Assembly (NCBI RefSeq): GCF_023349125.1 | Contig: NZ_JAKIKT010000011.1 | Span: 1 to 64,000, forward strand | Reading direction: 5' to 3' | Length of the DNA stretch: 64,000 nt | DNA from: Shewanella corallii | GTDB taxonomy: Bacteria > Pseudomonadota > Gammaproteobacteria > Enterobacterales > Shewanellaceae | In this document: positions 24,831 to 33,742 of the stretch, piece by piece | How the letters are laid out: each line of letters opens with the position of its first letter | Numbering within the stretch: position 1 is the stretch's first letter | Position numbers and translations under genes: made by a program | The notes under the pieces: model-generated | What the model saw: the letters and a program-made list of their open reading frames with translations, nothing else | Databases searched by the model: none | Told to the model about the DNA's origin: nothing

Positions 24831-25748
24831 ATGCTGAAAACCACACTTGAGCAGTGGCGTATGTTCCGTTCAGTGGCCGAGTATGGCGGTTTTAATCAGG
24901 CGGGACAGGAGGTGCACAAGAGTCAGTCCAGTATCTATAACGCGGTGCAAAAACTGGAAAACTCCCTGGGCGTCAAACTGCTGGAGGTGAAAGGGCGGCG
25001 TACCCACCTGACCGAGGCGGGCGAGCTGATGTTACGCCGGGCCAACTATCTGCTGGATGAAGCGGCCAAGCTGGAATCGATTGCTCAGGAGGTGGGCAAA
25101 GGCTGTGAAACCAAGCTGCGTATCGCAGTGGATGAGATATTCCCCCAGGATTTTCTGTACCGGGTGCTGGACAAGGTGTCACAGGAGTTTCCCATGCTCA
25201 ATATTGAGTTGCAGGAGTCGGTATTGACCGGTGCCAGTGAACTGCTGGCGCAGGAGAAGGTAGATCTGGCTATCTCTCCATTTATCGAGCACAGGGGGTT
25301 CAGTGAAGAGTTATGCCTGGTGGAGTTTGTTGCCGTGGCGCACCCGGATCATCCGCTGCATCATTGTGACAGGCCGCTGACCTTTGATTGTTTGCGCAGC
25401 CACAGACAGATAGTGGTACGCGACTCTGCCATGGGCCAGGGTCAGGACTCAGGCTGGCTCGGAGCCGACTCTCGCTGGACCGTATCCCATATTCGCACTT
25501 CGGTGGAGATGATCAGTCGCGGGCTGGGTTACGCCTTTCTGCCCATTACCGCGATTACCGAGCAACTTAATCAGGGGTTACTCAAGCCTTTACCTCTGGG
25601 GTCGGCGGGGCGACGCAAAGGTCAGTTGTATCTGATGTTCAATGATGGCGACATGCTGGGGCCTGCGGCCAGAACCCTGATGGCTGAAATCAGGTTCCAG
25701 AGCGAGCAGATATCAGTCATTCAATATCCCCGCACGGCGAGCGAATGA
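24831..25748 (+). CDS. LysR family transcriptional regulator
   Basis: 305 residues. The winged HTH occupies residues 1-65 (FRSVAEYGGFNQAGQEVHKSQSSIYNAVQKLENSLGVKLLEV) and the rest is a LysR substrate-binding domain (VDLAISPFIEHRGFSEELCLVEFVAVAHPDHPL). It is on the same strand as both fdh sets and lies between them. A role in controlling either set or the pirin gene is possible, but no binding site stands out. Confidence 0.9.
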   Translation: MLKTTLEQWRMFRSVAEYGGFNQAGQEVHKSQSSIYNAVQKLENSLGVKLLEVKGRRTHLTEAGELMLRRANYLLDEAAKLESIAQEVGKGCETKLRIAVDEIFPQDFLYRVLDKVSQEFPMLNIELQESVLTGASELLAQEKVDLAISPFIEHRGFSEELCLVEFVAVAHPDHPLHHCDRPLTFDCLRSHRQIVVRDSAMGQGQDSGWLGADSRWTVSHIRTSVEMISRGLGYAFLPITAITEQLNQGLLKPLPLGSAGRRKGQLYLMFNDGDMLGPAARTLMAEIRFQSEQISVIQYPRTASE

Positions 25749-25928
25749 GATCTGTGTGACCCCGGCAACGCCTGGATTGTGAGCCAGGTCATGCTTTTGC
25801 CGGATTATGTCAACACCCATCACGGTTAAATTCGTTTTTGACGAATATATTGCGCGAAATTTGCTCATTTCTGTTCTTTGTCCCCTGTCCTAGACTGGCG
25901 TTATTCAGTTTGAGACAGGAGCATCACT

Positions 25929-26642
25929 ATGACTGCAGCATCCAACATTCTCTATGTGCGTCGTGCCAACGAGCGGGGCAGCGTCAATCTCGGCTGGCTG
26001 GAGAGCAACCACAGTTTTTCCTTCGGTCAATACTATGACCCAAAGTACATGGGGGTTTCTGTGCTGCGGGTGATCAATGATGACTGGGTTAAACCGGGAG
26101 CCGGTTTTGACACCCATGGTCACAGGGATATGGAGATAATCACCTATATGCTTGAAGGGGCGCTCAAACATAAAGACAGCATGGGTAACGAGTTCACCGT
26201 GTGTGCCGGTGAAGTACAGCGCATGAGCGCCGGCAGTGGTATCACCCACTCGGAGTTCAATGCTTCTGACAGCGAGCCTGTGCACCTGTTACAGATCTGG
26301 ATTCAGCCTAAAGCCCGTGGCATTGCGCCTGGATACCAGCAGGCGCGCATCCGCCAAAGTGGCGCGCTGACGCCACTTGTGACCCCTGATGGCGTGGATG
26401 GCTCAGTGACTATGCATCAGGATGCCAGTCTGTCGAGGCTGGTGCTTGGGGCGGGGGAGTCGATCCAGCTTAGCAGTCGTGGCGGACCGGCCTATTTGCA
26501 TCTGATCTCAGGTGAGCTACAGGCTGGAGGCCTGAATCTTACTGATGGTGACGCTGTGGCGATTGCAGCCGACACGGCACTGACCCTGACCGCAGATAGC
26601 CAGACACAAGCACTGTGGTTTGAGCTGCCAGCGACCCATTGA
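25929..26642 (+). CDS. Pirin family protein
   Basis: 237 residues in a double cupin. The metal-binding pattern of pirins is seen in THGHRDMEIITYMLEGALKHKDS and GSGITHSEFN, with the N-terminal NHSFSFGQYYDP typical of the YhhW group. YhhW has quercetinase activity in vitro, but a physiological role is not known. Its position between two fdh sets is not explained by any known pathway. Confidence 0.92.
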   Translation: MTAASNILYVRRANERGSVNLGWLESNHSFSFGQYYDPKYMGVSVLRVINDDWVKPGAGFDTHGHRDMEIITYMLEGALKHKDSMGNEFTVCAGEVQRMSAGSGITHSEFNASDSEPVHLLQIWIQPKARGIAPGYQQARIRQSGALTPLVTPDGVDGSVTMHQDASLSRLVLGAGESIQLSSRGGPAYLHLISGELQAGGLNLTDGDAVAIAADTALTLTADSQTQALWFELPATH

Positions 26643-27068
26643 GCCCCGTATCTGAATGACAAATACGGATAGTTTTCACTACCGCTTTTCCTCTCCCTGT
26701 ATTGCTTTTCTTCCGTGACCTTTCCCCCTGTTCAACCTGATTCAGGGGGCTTTTTCTATTTTCATTTTCCGCAATTGTTAATGGCTTGTTTTGGCCGAAT
26801 TTTGCGCGTGCACGCGCGTATCACCAGTGCGGGATTTGAAAGTGTGATCCGCTTGGCAAAACGCTGATATTTAAGCGTGTTTTAAGATTAACTTTTGGGC
26901 TGGGATCAATACTCGTCCGACCTTTTCTTTTATATTTGCCCCGCAATATTTGGAAGTGCTTCTTCCATCTAGAGTTTTTACTTGTTTGCAACATTTGAGA
27001 GTGGAACAGGCAGGTAGATTATCCCCGGCTCAGGGGAGAGTACTGAGCCATTTCTATCAGGAGCAAAA
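26643..27068. promoter_or_regulatory. Leader and promoter region of fdh set 2
   Basis: 426 bp. A stem CCCCCTG / CAGGGGG (26724-26749) followed by CTTTTTC ends the pirin gene. Then comes AT-rich sequence with the 14-bp perfect palindrome GCGCGTGCACGCGC at 26804-26817, and an AGGAGCAAAA ribosome site at the end. I find no convincing sigma-54 element here, unlike set 1. Confidence 0.55.
26721..26757 (+). terminator. Terminator of the pirin gene
   Basis: The inverted repeat CCCCCTG...CAGGGGG is followed by CTTTTTCT. It starts about 80 bases behind the stop. Confidence 0.7.
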
Positions 27069-27269
27069 ATGAAAAAGCAACAGCCAGATCTGAGCCGCAG
27101 ATCTTTGCTGAAGACCCTGACTGTCGGCAGCGCGGCCACCGCCGTGGTAGCTGCTTCCGGAATCAGTGTCGCTCACGCAAAAGAAGGCAACGCGGTATCC
27201 AAGCAAAACAAAGATGGTTACCACGAAACTGCGCACATCCGTGCTTACTACAACAGCCTGCGCAGCTAA
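27069..27269 (+). CDS. fdhX: Small Tat-signal protein of formate dehydrogenase, set 2
   Basis: 66 residues with Tat motif SRRSLLKTLTVGSAATAVVA, a likely AHA cleavage site, and the HIRAYYNSLRS tail also seen in set 1. AGGAGCAAAA precedes the ATG. It lies 17 bases before fdhA, so it is translated with it. Its function is inferred from its constant position only. Confidence 0.87.
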   Translation: MKKQQPDLSRRSLLKTLTVGSAATAVVAASGISVAHAKEGNAVSKQNKDGYHETAHIRAYYNSLRS

Positions 27270-27286
27270 TCAGGAGATAATCAGCG

Positions 27287-30151
27287 ATGAAATTAACTCG
27301 CAAGTCTAATGTCGCCCCAGTGGCTGACAAACCAGCACTGGGTATCAGCCGTCGTCAGTTTATGAAGCACGCTGGTATCGCTACCGGTGGTATCGCCGCT
27401 GCCTCTCTGATGGGCACTGGCATGATGCGTCGCGCTGAAGCTGCTGACGTACCATACGATGCACCAATCGAAATCAAGCGCACCATCTGTTCTGCCTGTG
27501 CGGTAGGTTGTGGTCTGTACGCTGAAGTACAGAACGGTGTTTGGACTGGTCAGGAACCAGCTTTCGATCACCCATTCAACGCCGGTGGTCACTGTGCCAA
27601 AGGTGCTGCTCTGCGTGAACACGGTCACGGTGAGAAGCGTCTGAAGTACCCAATGAAGCTTGTTGATGGCAAGTGGAAGAAAATCTCCTGGGATCAGGCG
27701 ATCAACGAAGTTGGCGACAAAATGCTGGAAATCCGCAAGGAATCCGGTCCTGACTCCGTATACTTCATGGGCTCTGCCAAGTTCTCCAACGAAGGTTGTT
27801 ACTCCTACCGTAAGCTGGCAGCTATGTGGGGTACCAACAACGTCGACCACTCAGCTCGTATCTGTCACTCTACCACTGTAGCCGGTGTAGCAAACACCTG
27901 GGGTTACGGTGCGCAAACCAACTCTTTCAACGACATTCAGAACGCCAATGCGATTTTCTTCATTGGTGCCAACCCTGCTGAAGCCCACCCGGTTTCCATG
28001 CAGCACATTCTGATCGCCAAAGAGAAGAACAACGCCAAGATCATCGTAGTTGACCCTCGTTACACCCGTACCGCGGCTCACTCTGATCTGCACTGTGCTA
28101 TCCGTCCAGGTACCGACATTCCGTTTATCTACGGTATGCTGTGGCACATCTTCGAAAACGGCTGGGAAGACAAGACTTTCATCGAGCAGCGTACCTACGC
28201 TATGGATGAAATCCGTGCCGAAGCCAAGAAGTTCCCTCCTAAAGAAGTCGCTGACGTTTGTGGCGTATCTGAAGACGTGATCTATCAGGCAGCCAAACTG
28301 ATGGCTGAAAACCGTCCTGGCACCGTAGTTTGGTGTATGGGTGGTACCCAGCACCACGTAGGTAACGCCAACACCCGTGCATACTGCTTGCTGCAGCTGG
28401 CTCTGGGTAACATGGGTGTTTCCGGTGGTGGTACCAACATTTTCCGTGGTCACGACAACGTACAGGGCGCAACCGACCTGGGTCTGCTGTTCGACAACCT
28501 GCCTGGTTACTACGGTCTGACCTCTGCTGCATGGCAGCACTGGACCAATGTTTGGGAACTGGACATGGAATGGGTTAAAGGCCGTTTCGACCACGGTACT
28601 TACCTGGGTCGTGAGCCAATGACCACTCCTGGTATTCCTTGCTCCCGTTGGCACGACGGCGTGCTGCTGGAAAAAGACAAACTGGCTCAGAAAGACAACA
28701 TCCGTCTGGCGTTCTTCTGGGGTCAGTCTGTAAACACTGAAACCCGTCAGGCTGAAGTGCGTGATGCACTGGACAAGATGGACACAGTAGTAGTTGTTGA
28801 CCCATTCCCAACTATGGCTGGTGTAATGCACCGTCGTAAGAATGGCGTATACCTGCTGCCAGCTTGTACTCAGTTTGAAGCTTCCGGTGCTATCTCTAAC
28901 TCAGGCCGTTCTATCCAGTGGCGTGAGCAGGTTGTTCAGCCTCTGTTTGAGTCCAAGAACGACATCGAGATCATGTACCTGCTGGCCAAGAAGGTAGGCA
29001 TTGCCGACCAGTGGGCCAAGCGTTGGGAAATCAAAGACGGCAAGCCAGTTACTGAAGATATCTCCCGCGAAATCAACCGTGGTATGTGGACTATCGGTTA
29101 CACCGGTCAGAGCCCTGAGCGTATCAAGCAGCACACCATGAACTGGGGCACTTTCTCCAACAAGACTCTGGAAGCTGAAGGTGGCCCATGTAAGGGTGAA
29201 ACCTACGGTCTGCCTTGGCCATGTTGGGGTACTCCTGAGCAGAAGCACCCAGGCACCCAGATCCTGTACAACACGCACAAGCACGTTAAAGACGGTGGCG
29301 GTAACTTCCGTGCCCGTTACGGTGTTGAGCACAACGGTCAGAACATCCTGGCTGAAGGTTCATTCTCCAAGGGTTGTGAGCTGGAAGACGGCTTCCCTGA
29401 ATTCACTGACAAGATGCTGAAGCAGCTGGGTTGGTGGGACGAGCTGACTGCTGAAGAGAAAGCTTCTGCAGAAGGTAAGAACTGGAAGACTGACCTGTCT
29501 GGCGGCATCGTACGCGTTGCTGTTAAGCACGGTTGTATCCCATTCGGTAATGCTAAAGCGCGTTGTATCGTTTGGACCTTCCCAGATCAGTTCCCAGTGC
29601 ACCGCGAGCCTCTGTATACCTCTCGTCGTGACCTGATCGCCAAGTACCCAACCTACGCTGACATGCAGGTACACCGTCTGCCGACGCTGTACAAGTCTAT
29701 TCAGGACAAGGTTATCACCGACAACCTGGACAAGAAGTACCCACTGGTACTGACTTCCGGTCGTCTGGTTGAGTACGAAGGTGGTGGTGAAGAATCACGT
29801 TCTAACCCATGGCTGGCTGAACTGCAGCAGGAAATGTTCGTTGAAATCCACCCAGCTGATGCTGCTGATCGCGGTCTGCGTGATGGCGAAATGGTATGGC
29901 TGGAAGGCGCTGAAGGCGGCCGCATCAAGGTGATGGCAATGGTAACTCCACGTGTACCTAAGGGTATTACCTGGATGCCTTACCACTTTGCCGGTGTGAT
30001 GCATGGTGAAAGCCTGGAGCCTAACTATCCGGAAGGTACCGTACCTTACGTATTGGGCGAATCCTGTAACACTGCTCTGACCTATGGTTATGACCCAGTG
30101 ACCCAGATGCAGGAAACCAAAGCTTCTCTGTGTCAGATCGAAAAGGCCTAA
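27287..30151 (+). CDS. fdhA: Formate dehydrogenase catalytic subunit, set 2 (Cys type)
   Basis: 954 residues and collinear with set 1 over the whole length. Tat motif SRRQFMKHAG, 4Fe-4S motif TICSACAVGCGLY, and Mo-ligand Cys193 (TGT) in RICHSTTVAG at the same residue number as in set 1. Codon use is visibly different: almost all Arg codons are CGT/CGC and Gly/Ala/Val favour GGT, GCT and GTT, as in highly expressed genes, while set 1 uses CGG and other codons more freely. Set 2 is therefore probably the more abundant periplasmic formate dehydrogenase. Confidence 0.93.
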   Translation: MKLTRKSNVAPVADKPALGISRRQFMKHAGIATGGIAAASLMGTGMMRRAEAADVPYDAPIEIKRTICSACAVGCGLYAEVQNGVWTGQEPAFDHPFNAGGHCAKGAALREHGHGEKRLKYPMKLVDGKWKKISWDQAINEVGDKMLEIRKESGPDSVYFMGSAKFSNEGCYSYRKLAAMWGTNNVDHSARICHSTTVAGVANTWGYGAQTNSFNDIQNANAIFFIGANPAEAHPVSMQHILIAKEKNNAKIIVVDPRYTRTAAHSDLHCAIRPGTDIPFIYGMLWHIFENGWEDKTFIEQRTYAMDEIRAEAKKFPPKEVADVCGVSEDVIYQAAKLMAENRPGTVVWCMGGTQHHVGNANTRAYCLLQLALGNMGVSGGGTNIFRGHDNVQGATDLGLLFDNLPGYYGLTSAAWQHWTNVWELDMEWVKGRFDHGTYLGREPMTTPGIPCSRWHDGVLLEKDKLAQKDNIRLAFFWGQSVNTETRQAEVRDALDKMDTVVVVDPFPTMAGVMHRRKNGVYLLPACTQFEASGAISNSGRSIQWREQVVQPLFESKNDIEIMYLLAKKVGIADQWAKRWEIKDGKPVTEDISREINRGMWTIGYTGQSPERIKQHTMNWGTFSNKTLEAEGGPCKGETYGLPWPCWGTPEQKHPGTQILYNTHKHVKDGGGNFRARYGVEHNGQNILAEGSFSKGCELEDGFPEFTDKMLKQLGWWDELTAEEKASAEGKNWKTDLSGGIVRVAVKHGCIPFGNAKARCIVWTFPDQFPVHREPLYTSRRDLIAKYPTYADMQVHRLPTLYKSIQDKVITDNLDKKYPLVLTSGRLVEYEGGGEESRSNPWLAELQQEMFVEIHPADAADRGLRDGEMVWLEGAEGGRIKVMAMVTPRVPKGITWMPYHFAGVMHGESLEPNYPEGTVPYVLGESCNTALTYGYDPVTQMQETKASLCQIEKA

Positions 30152-30179
30152 TGCAGCTTAATTCAGGAGATATGCCAAT

Positions 30180-30749
30180 ATGGCTACATTGAAATTTTTG
30201 TGTGACACCAAGCGCTGCATCGAATGTAACGGCTGTGTCACTGCTTGTAAGAACGAAAACGCCTCCGCTCTGGAGTGGGGTATTAACCGTCGCCGCGTAG
30301 TTACCATCAATGATGGTAAGCAAGGCGAAGCTTCTATCTCTGTTGCTTGTATGCACTGTGACGACGCGCCTTGTATGGCTGTTTGTCCAGCTAACTGCTT
30401 CTACAAGACTGAAGATGGTCTGGTCCTGCACAACAAAGATACCTGTATCGGTTGTGGCTACTGCCTGTACGCGTGCCCATTCGGCGCGCCTCAGTTCCCT
30501 AAGAGCGGTGCCTTCGGTGCTCGCGGCAAGATGGACAAGTGTACCTTCTGTGCCGGTGGCCCTGAAGAGAACCACTCTGAAGCTGAGATGAAGAAGTACG
30601 GTTCTAACCGTATTGCTGAAGGCAAGCTGCCAATGTGTGCTGAACTGTGTGCTACCAAGTCTCTGCTGGCTGGTGATGCAGATGTTGTATCTGCAATCTT
30701 CCGCGAGCGTGTGGCTTACCGTGGTGCCAAGAACGCAGCCTGGGGTTAA
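30180..30749 (+). CDS. fdhB: Formate dehydrogenase iron-sulfur subunit, set 2
   Basis: 189 residues with the same four 4Fe-4S motifs as the set 1 copy (CIECNGCVTAC, CMHCDDAPCMAVCPANC, CIGCGYCLYACPFGAP, CTFCAG...CAELC). AGGAG lies nine bases before the ATG. The C-terminus is seven residues shorter. It shows the same optimal codon use as the set 2 fdhA. Confidence 0.93.
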   Translation: MATLKFLCDTKRCIECNGCVTACKNENASALEWGINRRRVVTINDGKQGEASISVACMHCDDAPCMAVCPANCFYKTEDGLVLHNKDTCIGCGYCLYACPFGAPQFPKSGAFGARGKMDKCTFCAGGPEENHSEAEMKKYGSNRIAEGKLPMCAELCATKSLLAGDADVVSAIFRERVAYRGAKNAAWG

Positions 30750-30777
30750 TTCCCGGGTTTAAAGGACAATCCATCTA

Positions 30778-30799
30778 CTGCTCCGGCTTGCCGGGGCAG
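30778..30799 (+). other. Hairpin between fdhB and fdhC of set 2
   Basis: CTGCTCCGG-CTTG-CCGGGGCAG forms a nine-pair stem (one G-U pair) with a four-base loop and no T-run. It lies 17 bases before the fdhC start, and may set subunit stoichiometry through mRNA stability. Confidence 0.5.
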
Positions 30800-30815
30800 T
30801 CAATGAGGATAGATT

Positions 30816-31793
30816 ATGAACAAACTGTTCAAACACTTGGGTGTAGCATTCGCACTGCTGTTCAGTGCTGTTTGCTTCGCCAATGGTGGTGAGCAGGCGG
30901 TTGCACAGGCTTCAGATGCTCAGATGTGGGCACAACTGAAAGACGGTGCAGTCGGCTACACTGCCTCCAAGAGCGAGTTCCACGGACAGGCGATCAACAC
31001 CTATGATCTGCGTGTACTGGATCTGCGTGCCGACTGGCTGGCGCCAGCTCTGATGGCTGCGCTGTTCGGTATGATTGCCATCTTTATCGTTTTCATCAAA
31101 ATTAACGGTATCTCCAAATTGCACCACGGTTTCTCCGGCAAGATGGTTTACCGTTGGTCCAAAGCTGACGTGGCTATCCACTGGTTGGGTGCCATCCCAT
31201 GTCTGCTGTTGATCCTGACTGGTCTGGTTCTGCTGGCTGGTCGTTTCTTCATACAGCCATACCTGGGTGAAGGCGTTTGGGCTGGCCTGGTGAATGGTGC
31301 CAAGCAGGTACACGACGTACTGGCTATCCCATTCATGATTGGCTGGTTGCTGATGACTGTACTGTGGGCTAAAAACCAGATGCCAAAGATGTATGACATC
31401 AAATGGTTCATGGTAGTTGGTGGTTACATCAACTTCGGTCCATTCAAAGGTAAGCACCCTGACGCAGGTTTCGCCAACGCTGGTGAAAAACTGTGGTTCT
31501 GGGCCTTCGCTATCTTTGGTCTGGTGATCTCTGTATCCGGTATGCTGCTGCTGTTCCCGAACCTGTTCGAACCAAGCCGCAACCTGAGCCTGCTGGCACT
31601 GATTCTGCACGGCGTATCTGCCATCATTATCTGTGCTTTCTCTATCGTTCACATCTTCATGGCAACTGCTATGTCTGAGGGCGGTATGGAGTGTATGGTT
31701 TCCGGCTACTGTGACGAGAACTGGGCTACCCAGCATCACAACCTGTGGTTTGATGAAATCAAAGCTAATGGTACTTTGAAGTACAAAGAGTAA
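30816..31793 (+). CDS. fdhC: Formate dehydrogenase cytochrome b subunit, set 2
   Basis: 325 residues. A signal peptide (1-22, ending CFA) is followed by four transmembrane helices with heme-ligand histidines (ADVAIHWLGAIP, KQVHDVLAIPF, LILHGVSAII, IVHIFMATAMSEGG). The end, HHNLWFDEIKANGTLKYKE, matches the set 1 tail that is duplicated at 24563. It hands electrons from formate to quinone. A strong terminator follows within 30 bases. Confidence 0.92.
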   Translation: MNKLFKHLGVAFALLFSAVCFANGGEQAVAQASDAQMWAQLKDGAVGYTASKSEFHGQAINTYDLRVLDLRADWLAPALMAALFGMIAIFIVFIKINGISKLHHGFSGKMVYRWSKADVAIHWLGAIPCLLLILTGLVLLAGRFFIQPYLGEGVWAGLVNGAKQVHDVLAIPFMIGWLLMTVLWAKNQMPKMYDIKWFMVVGGYINFGPFKGKHPDAGFANAGEKLWFWAFAIFGLVISVSGMLLLFPNLFEPSRNLSLLALILHGVSAIIICAFSIVHIFMATAMSEGGMECMVSGYCDENWATQHHNLWFDEIKANGTLKYKE

Positions 31794-31818
31794 GTCTTCG
31801 ACTTAACTTTTAAGTACT

Positions 31819-31849
31819 GAAAAAACCCCGCTGACGCGGGGTTTTTTAT
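31819..31849 (+). terminator. Terminator of fdh set 2
   Basis: AAAAAACCCCGC / GCGGGGTTTTTT around TGAC. A strong stem with a six-T tail. Confidence 0.95.
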
Positions 31850-32065
31850 TGCCTGTCGGCAATGGGGACTTGGTGTTTCTGCTGACGTCAGCCATAGATT
31901 GATCATGCTGCGCATGCTGTTGGGTTGATCAGCCAAGCTTCGCTTGTAAAAGTCAACTGATCAGCTGTCGCTGATTGATTTGGCAAGGCTTCGCCATGCA
32001 GAAAGTCGTGGGTCTCCGACCCACACCCGGGCAAAGGGGACTAGGCGGCTTCGCCCCTTTGCAAA
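31850..32065 (+). repeat. Array of short hairpins with TTC-type loops
   Basis: Closely spaced small inverted repeats: CATGC-TGC-GCATG (31904-31916), CAAGC-TTC-GCTTG (31934-31946), TCAGC-TGTC-GCTGA (31961-31974), GGC-TTC-GCC (31987-31995), GTGGGTC-TCC-GACCCAC (32008-32024) and GCAAAGGGG...CCCCTTTGC (32031-32062) enclosing another GGC-TTC-GCC. On the minus strand the loops read GAA, giving GCGAAGC-type mini-hairpins, which are known to be unusually stable in single-stranded DNA. No reading frame explains the pattern. Confidence 0.75.
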
Positions 32066-32237
32066 CCCCCTGCCGCCCCAACCGAAGTTGTGACCCATCG
32101 TAAAATGCCTTCAATGTACGCAAACGCCGCCGATTCGCCGTCCCTGGCTCAGCGGCGTCTGCCCCGTCATCCCTGACGGGTCTTGCTATTGAATCCATTT
32201 CCCTCCGGCAACTCCGGACGGGGACTGGTGTTACCTG
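31975..32237 (-). mobile_element. Left structured element flanking the KAP gene
   Basis: Read on the minus strand from 32237 outward, it begins with a 36-base module (CAGGTAACACCAGTCCCC, then GTCCGGAGTTGCCGGA) and continues with two strong hairpins (CCCGTCA/TGACGGG and GCCGC/GCGGC types). It then has a second module at 32131-32066 with TTTGCGTACATTGAAGG and GGGTCACAACTTCGG. Both modules recur on the other side of the KAP gene in inverted orientation. No transposase is present, so it is a non-autonomous element or one end of a cassette. Confidence 0.6.
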
Positions 32238-32262
32238 CGACTATGATGTGTTCTTTATTTAG

Positions 32263-33627
32263 CTATCTTGACTCAGTTAGTCCCAGTGAGATTACGGCTT
32301 CGATTACAACCTTCAGACGTTCTCCTTTTGATATCCAATATCGGTCTTCAAAAATCTGCTCTGCTAAACTTTGCCATTTTGTTTCCAATTCAGAGTTGCT
32401 CGAATTGTAAAAATCGACATTAAATTTGCACTCTTTACTTAGGGCGAAAAGGATAATGTCCGCATACTCTGGGTAATGTCCATTTTGATCTAAGGCTGGA
32501 AGTTCTCCCTGCAGTAAAAGGAATTCTCCTAGTCTTTTCGCATCAAGTTTGTTACCTACGGTCTCTTTAGCTAATTCAGGATTGAAGCAGTACAGCGATA
32601 TTCCCAGTAAACGGAGTAGTTTGTAGGACCATACCTTATTACCTAAGGGATCCTCATCGCTCAGCATTTGATAAATCTCTAAATGCCTAACAAAGGTCTC
32701 AACTTCCCTAAGAGAGATTTTATTGACCTCTATGATTCGCTCCATTAGGGCTAGGTATGAGTCTCTTTCCAGTCCACTATCCTTCAAAATAGGACTGTGC
32801 AAAATTTGATTAATATAATGTTGTGCAGAAGCAAGGCGAGTTTCGTAGTTGTAGTTTCTAATTGTGCTGGGAAGAGTGAATGAGAACTTCAGGAATTTGT
32901 CCAGATATCGCTGGGCATCTATCGTTGGACCATAACAATGATTGATAGATGCCTTTAATTGTTCTGTATTGGTAACTAAAACGAACTGTACGCCTTCAAC
33001 ATCAAAGGTGTGTTTGATGGTCTCCAGCATCAGCACCGCAAAGTCAGGGCGACATCTATCAAGCTCATCTATGAAGATTACCAGCGGTTTGTCAGCAGTT
33101 ACTGTCGCCAGGCTCTTCCGAAGTGCCTCCAGATTCTTTTCAGCATCAACGTGGTCTTTCAACAGAGACTCGACAGAAGTATCGATAGCTTTGTCGGTTA
33201 CTTGCTGTACTTCTTGTTCAAACCCTTCAACAACATCGGCTACGTCCTGTTTAAGCAAGTGGGAGACAACTGCTTTTGCTCCAGCTTTTAAGCTATATCT
33301 GAGTGCTGGTAGAGCTTTTTGAATGAGGTTATTTCGCTGATTGTCATCAGGAAGAGACTTAACCACTTCAGCTAGCACTGTCAGCAATGGCTCATTTGCA
33401 TGATCGGCTTTAAACGCGTCGATATAGATTAATTCATGACAGTCTTCTTCCTGCATCAAGTCAATAAGCTTGTGGCAGAACTCGGTTTTCCCAAGCCCCC
33501 AAGTGCCATCAATCACCATGGGAGACACGGAGATCTCAGACTTGAGGAGTTTGATAACTTTCTCTGCAATTTTTCGACGTTGAAACTCGTCGCGACTTTC
33601 AAACTTGAGCTCGGGATTAGCTGACAT
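32263..33627 (-). CDS. KAP family P-loop NTPase
   Basis: 454 residues. The Walker A is DGTWGLGKTEF (Gly41-Thr48) and the Walker B region FIDELDRCRPDF lies near 183-194, followed by FVLVTNTEQLKASI, a classic KAP arrangement. KAP proteins often carry transmembrane helices between the Walker motifs; here that segment is mostly charged and helical, so the protein looks soluble or peripheral. The ATG at 33627 follows AGGA; the frame runs 15 codons further without a good start. The gene is visibly AT-richer than its neighbours. Known KAP members include PifA of the F plasmid, which blocks phage T7, and QatA of a defence system. A phage-defence role is inferred. Confidence 0.85.
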   Translation of the reverse strand: MSANPELKFESRDEFQRRKIAEKVIKLLKSEISVSPMVIDGTWGLGKTEFCHKLIDLMQEEDCHELIYIDAFKADHANEPLLTVLAEVVKSLPDDNQRNNLIQKALPALRYSLKAGAKAVVSHLLKQDVADVVEGFEQEVQQVTDKAIDTSVESLLKDHVDAEKNLEALRKSLATVTADKPLVIFIDELDRCRPDFAVLMLETIKHTFDVEGVQFVLVTNTEQLKASINHCYGPTIDAQRYLDKFLKFSFTLPSTIRNYNYETRLASAQHYINQILHSPILKDSGLERDSYLALMERIIEVNKISLREVETFVRHLEIYQMLSDEDPLGNKVWSYKLLRLLGISLYCFNPELAKETVGNKLDAKRLGEFLLLQGELPALDQNGHYPEYADIILFALSKECKFNVDFYNSSNSELETKWQSLAEQIFEDRYWISKGERLKVVIEAVISLGLTESR

Positions 33628-33742
33628 AATTGTTCCTGAAAGATGTCTTTGGATGCCTAAAGCTAACAGCACGATTTTGGTAATAACTTGATTTAAATCT
33701 ACTTTGTGTGTTGTGGCGCAGTTGAGTCTGGCTGGAGAAAAT
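33628..33742. promoter_or_regulatory. Presumed promoter region of the KAP gene
   Basis: This AT-rich 115 bp between the KAP start codon and the right structured element is the only space for its promoter. I cannot pick a specific -10/-35 pair with confidence. Confidence 0.4.

Noticed and set aside
31890..32065. CRISPR array
   Set aside because: The hairpins are short, differ in stem sequence and are irregularly spaced; there are no constant repeats with unique spacers and no cas genes.
32263..33627. Restriction-modification or toxin-antitoxin partner for the KAP gene
   Set aside because: No second gene fits between the flanking elements on either strand; the KAP gene stands alone.
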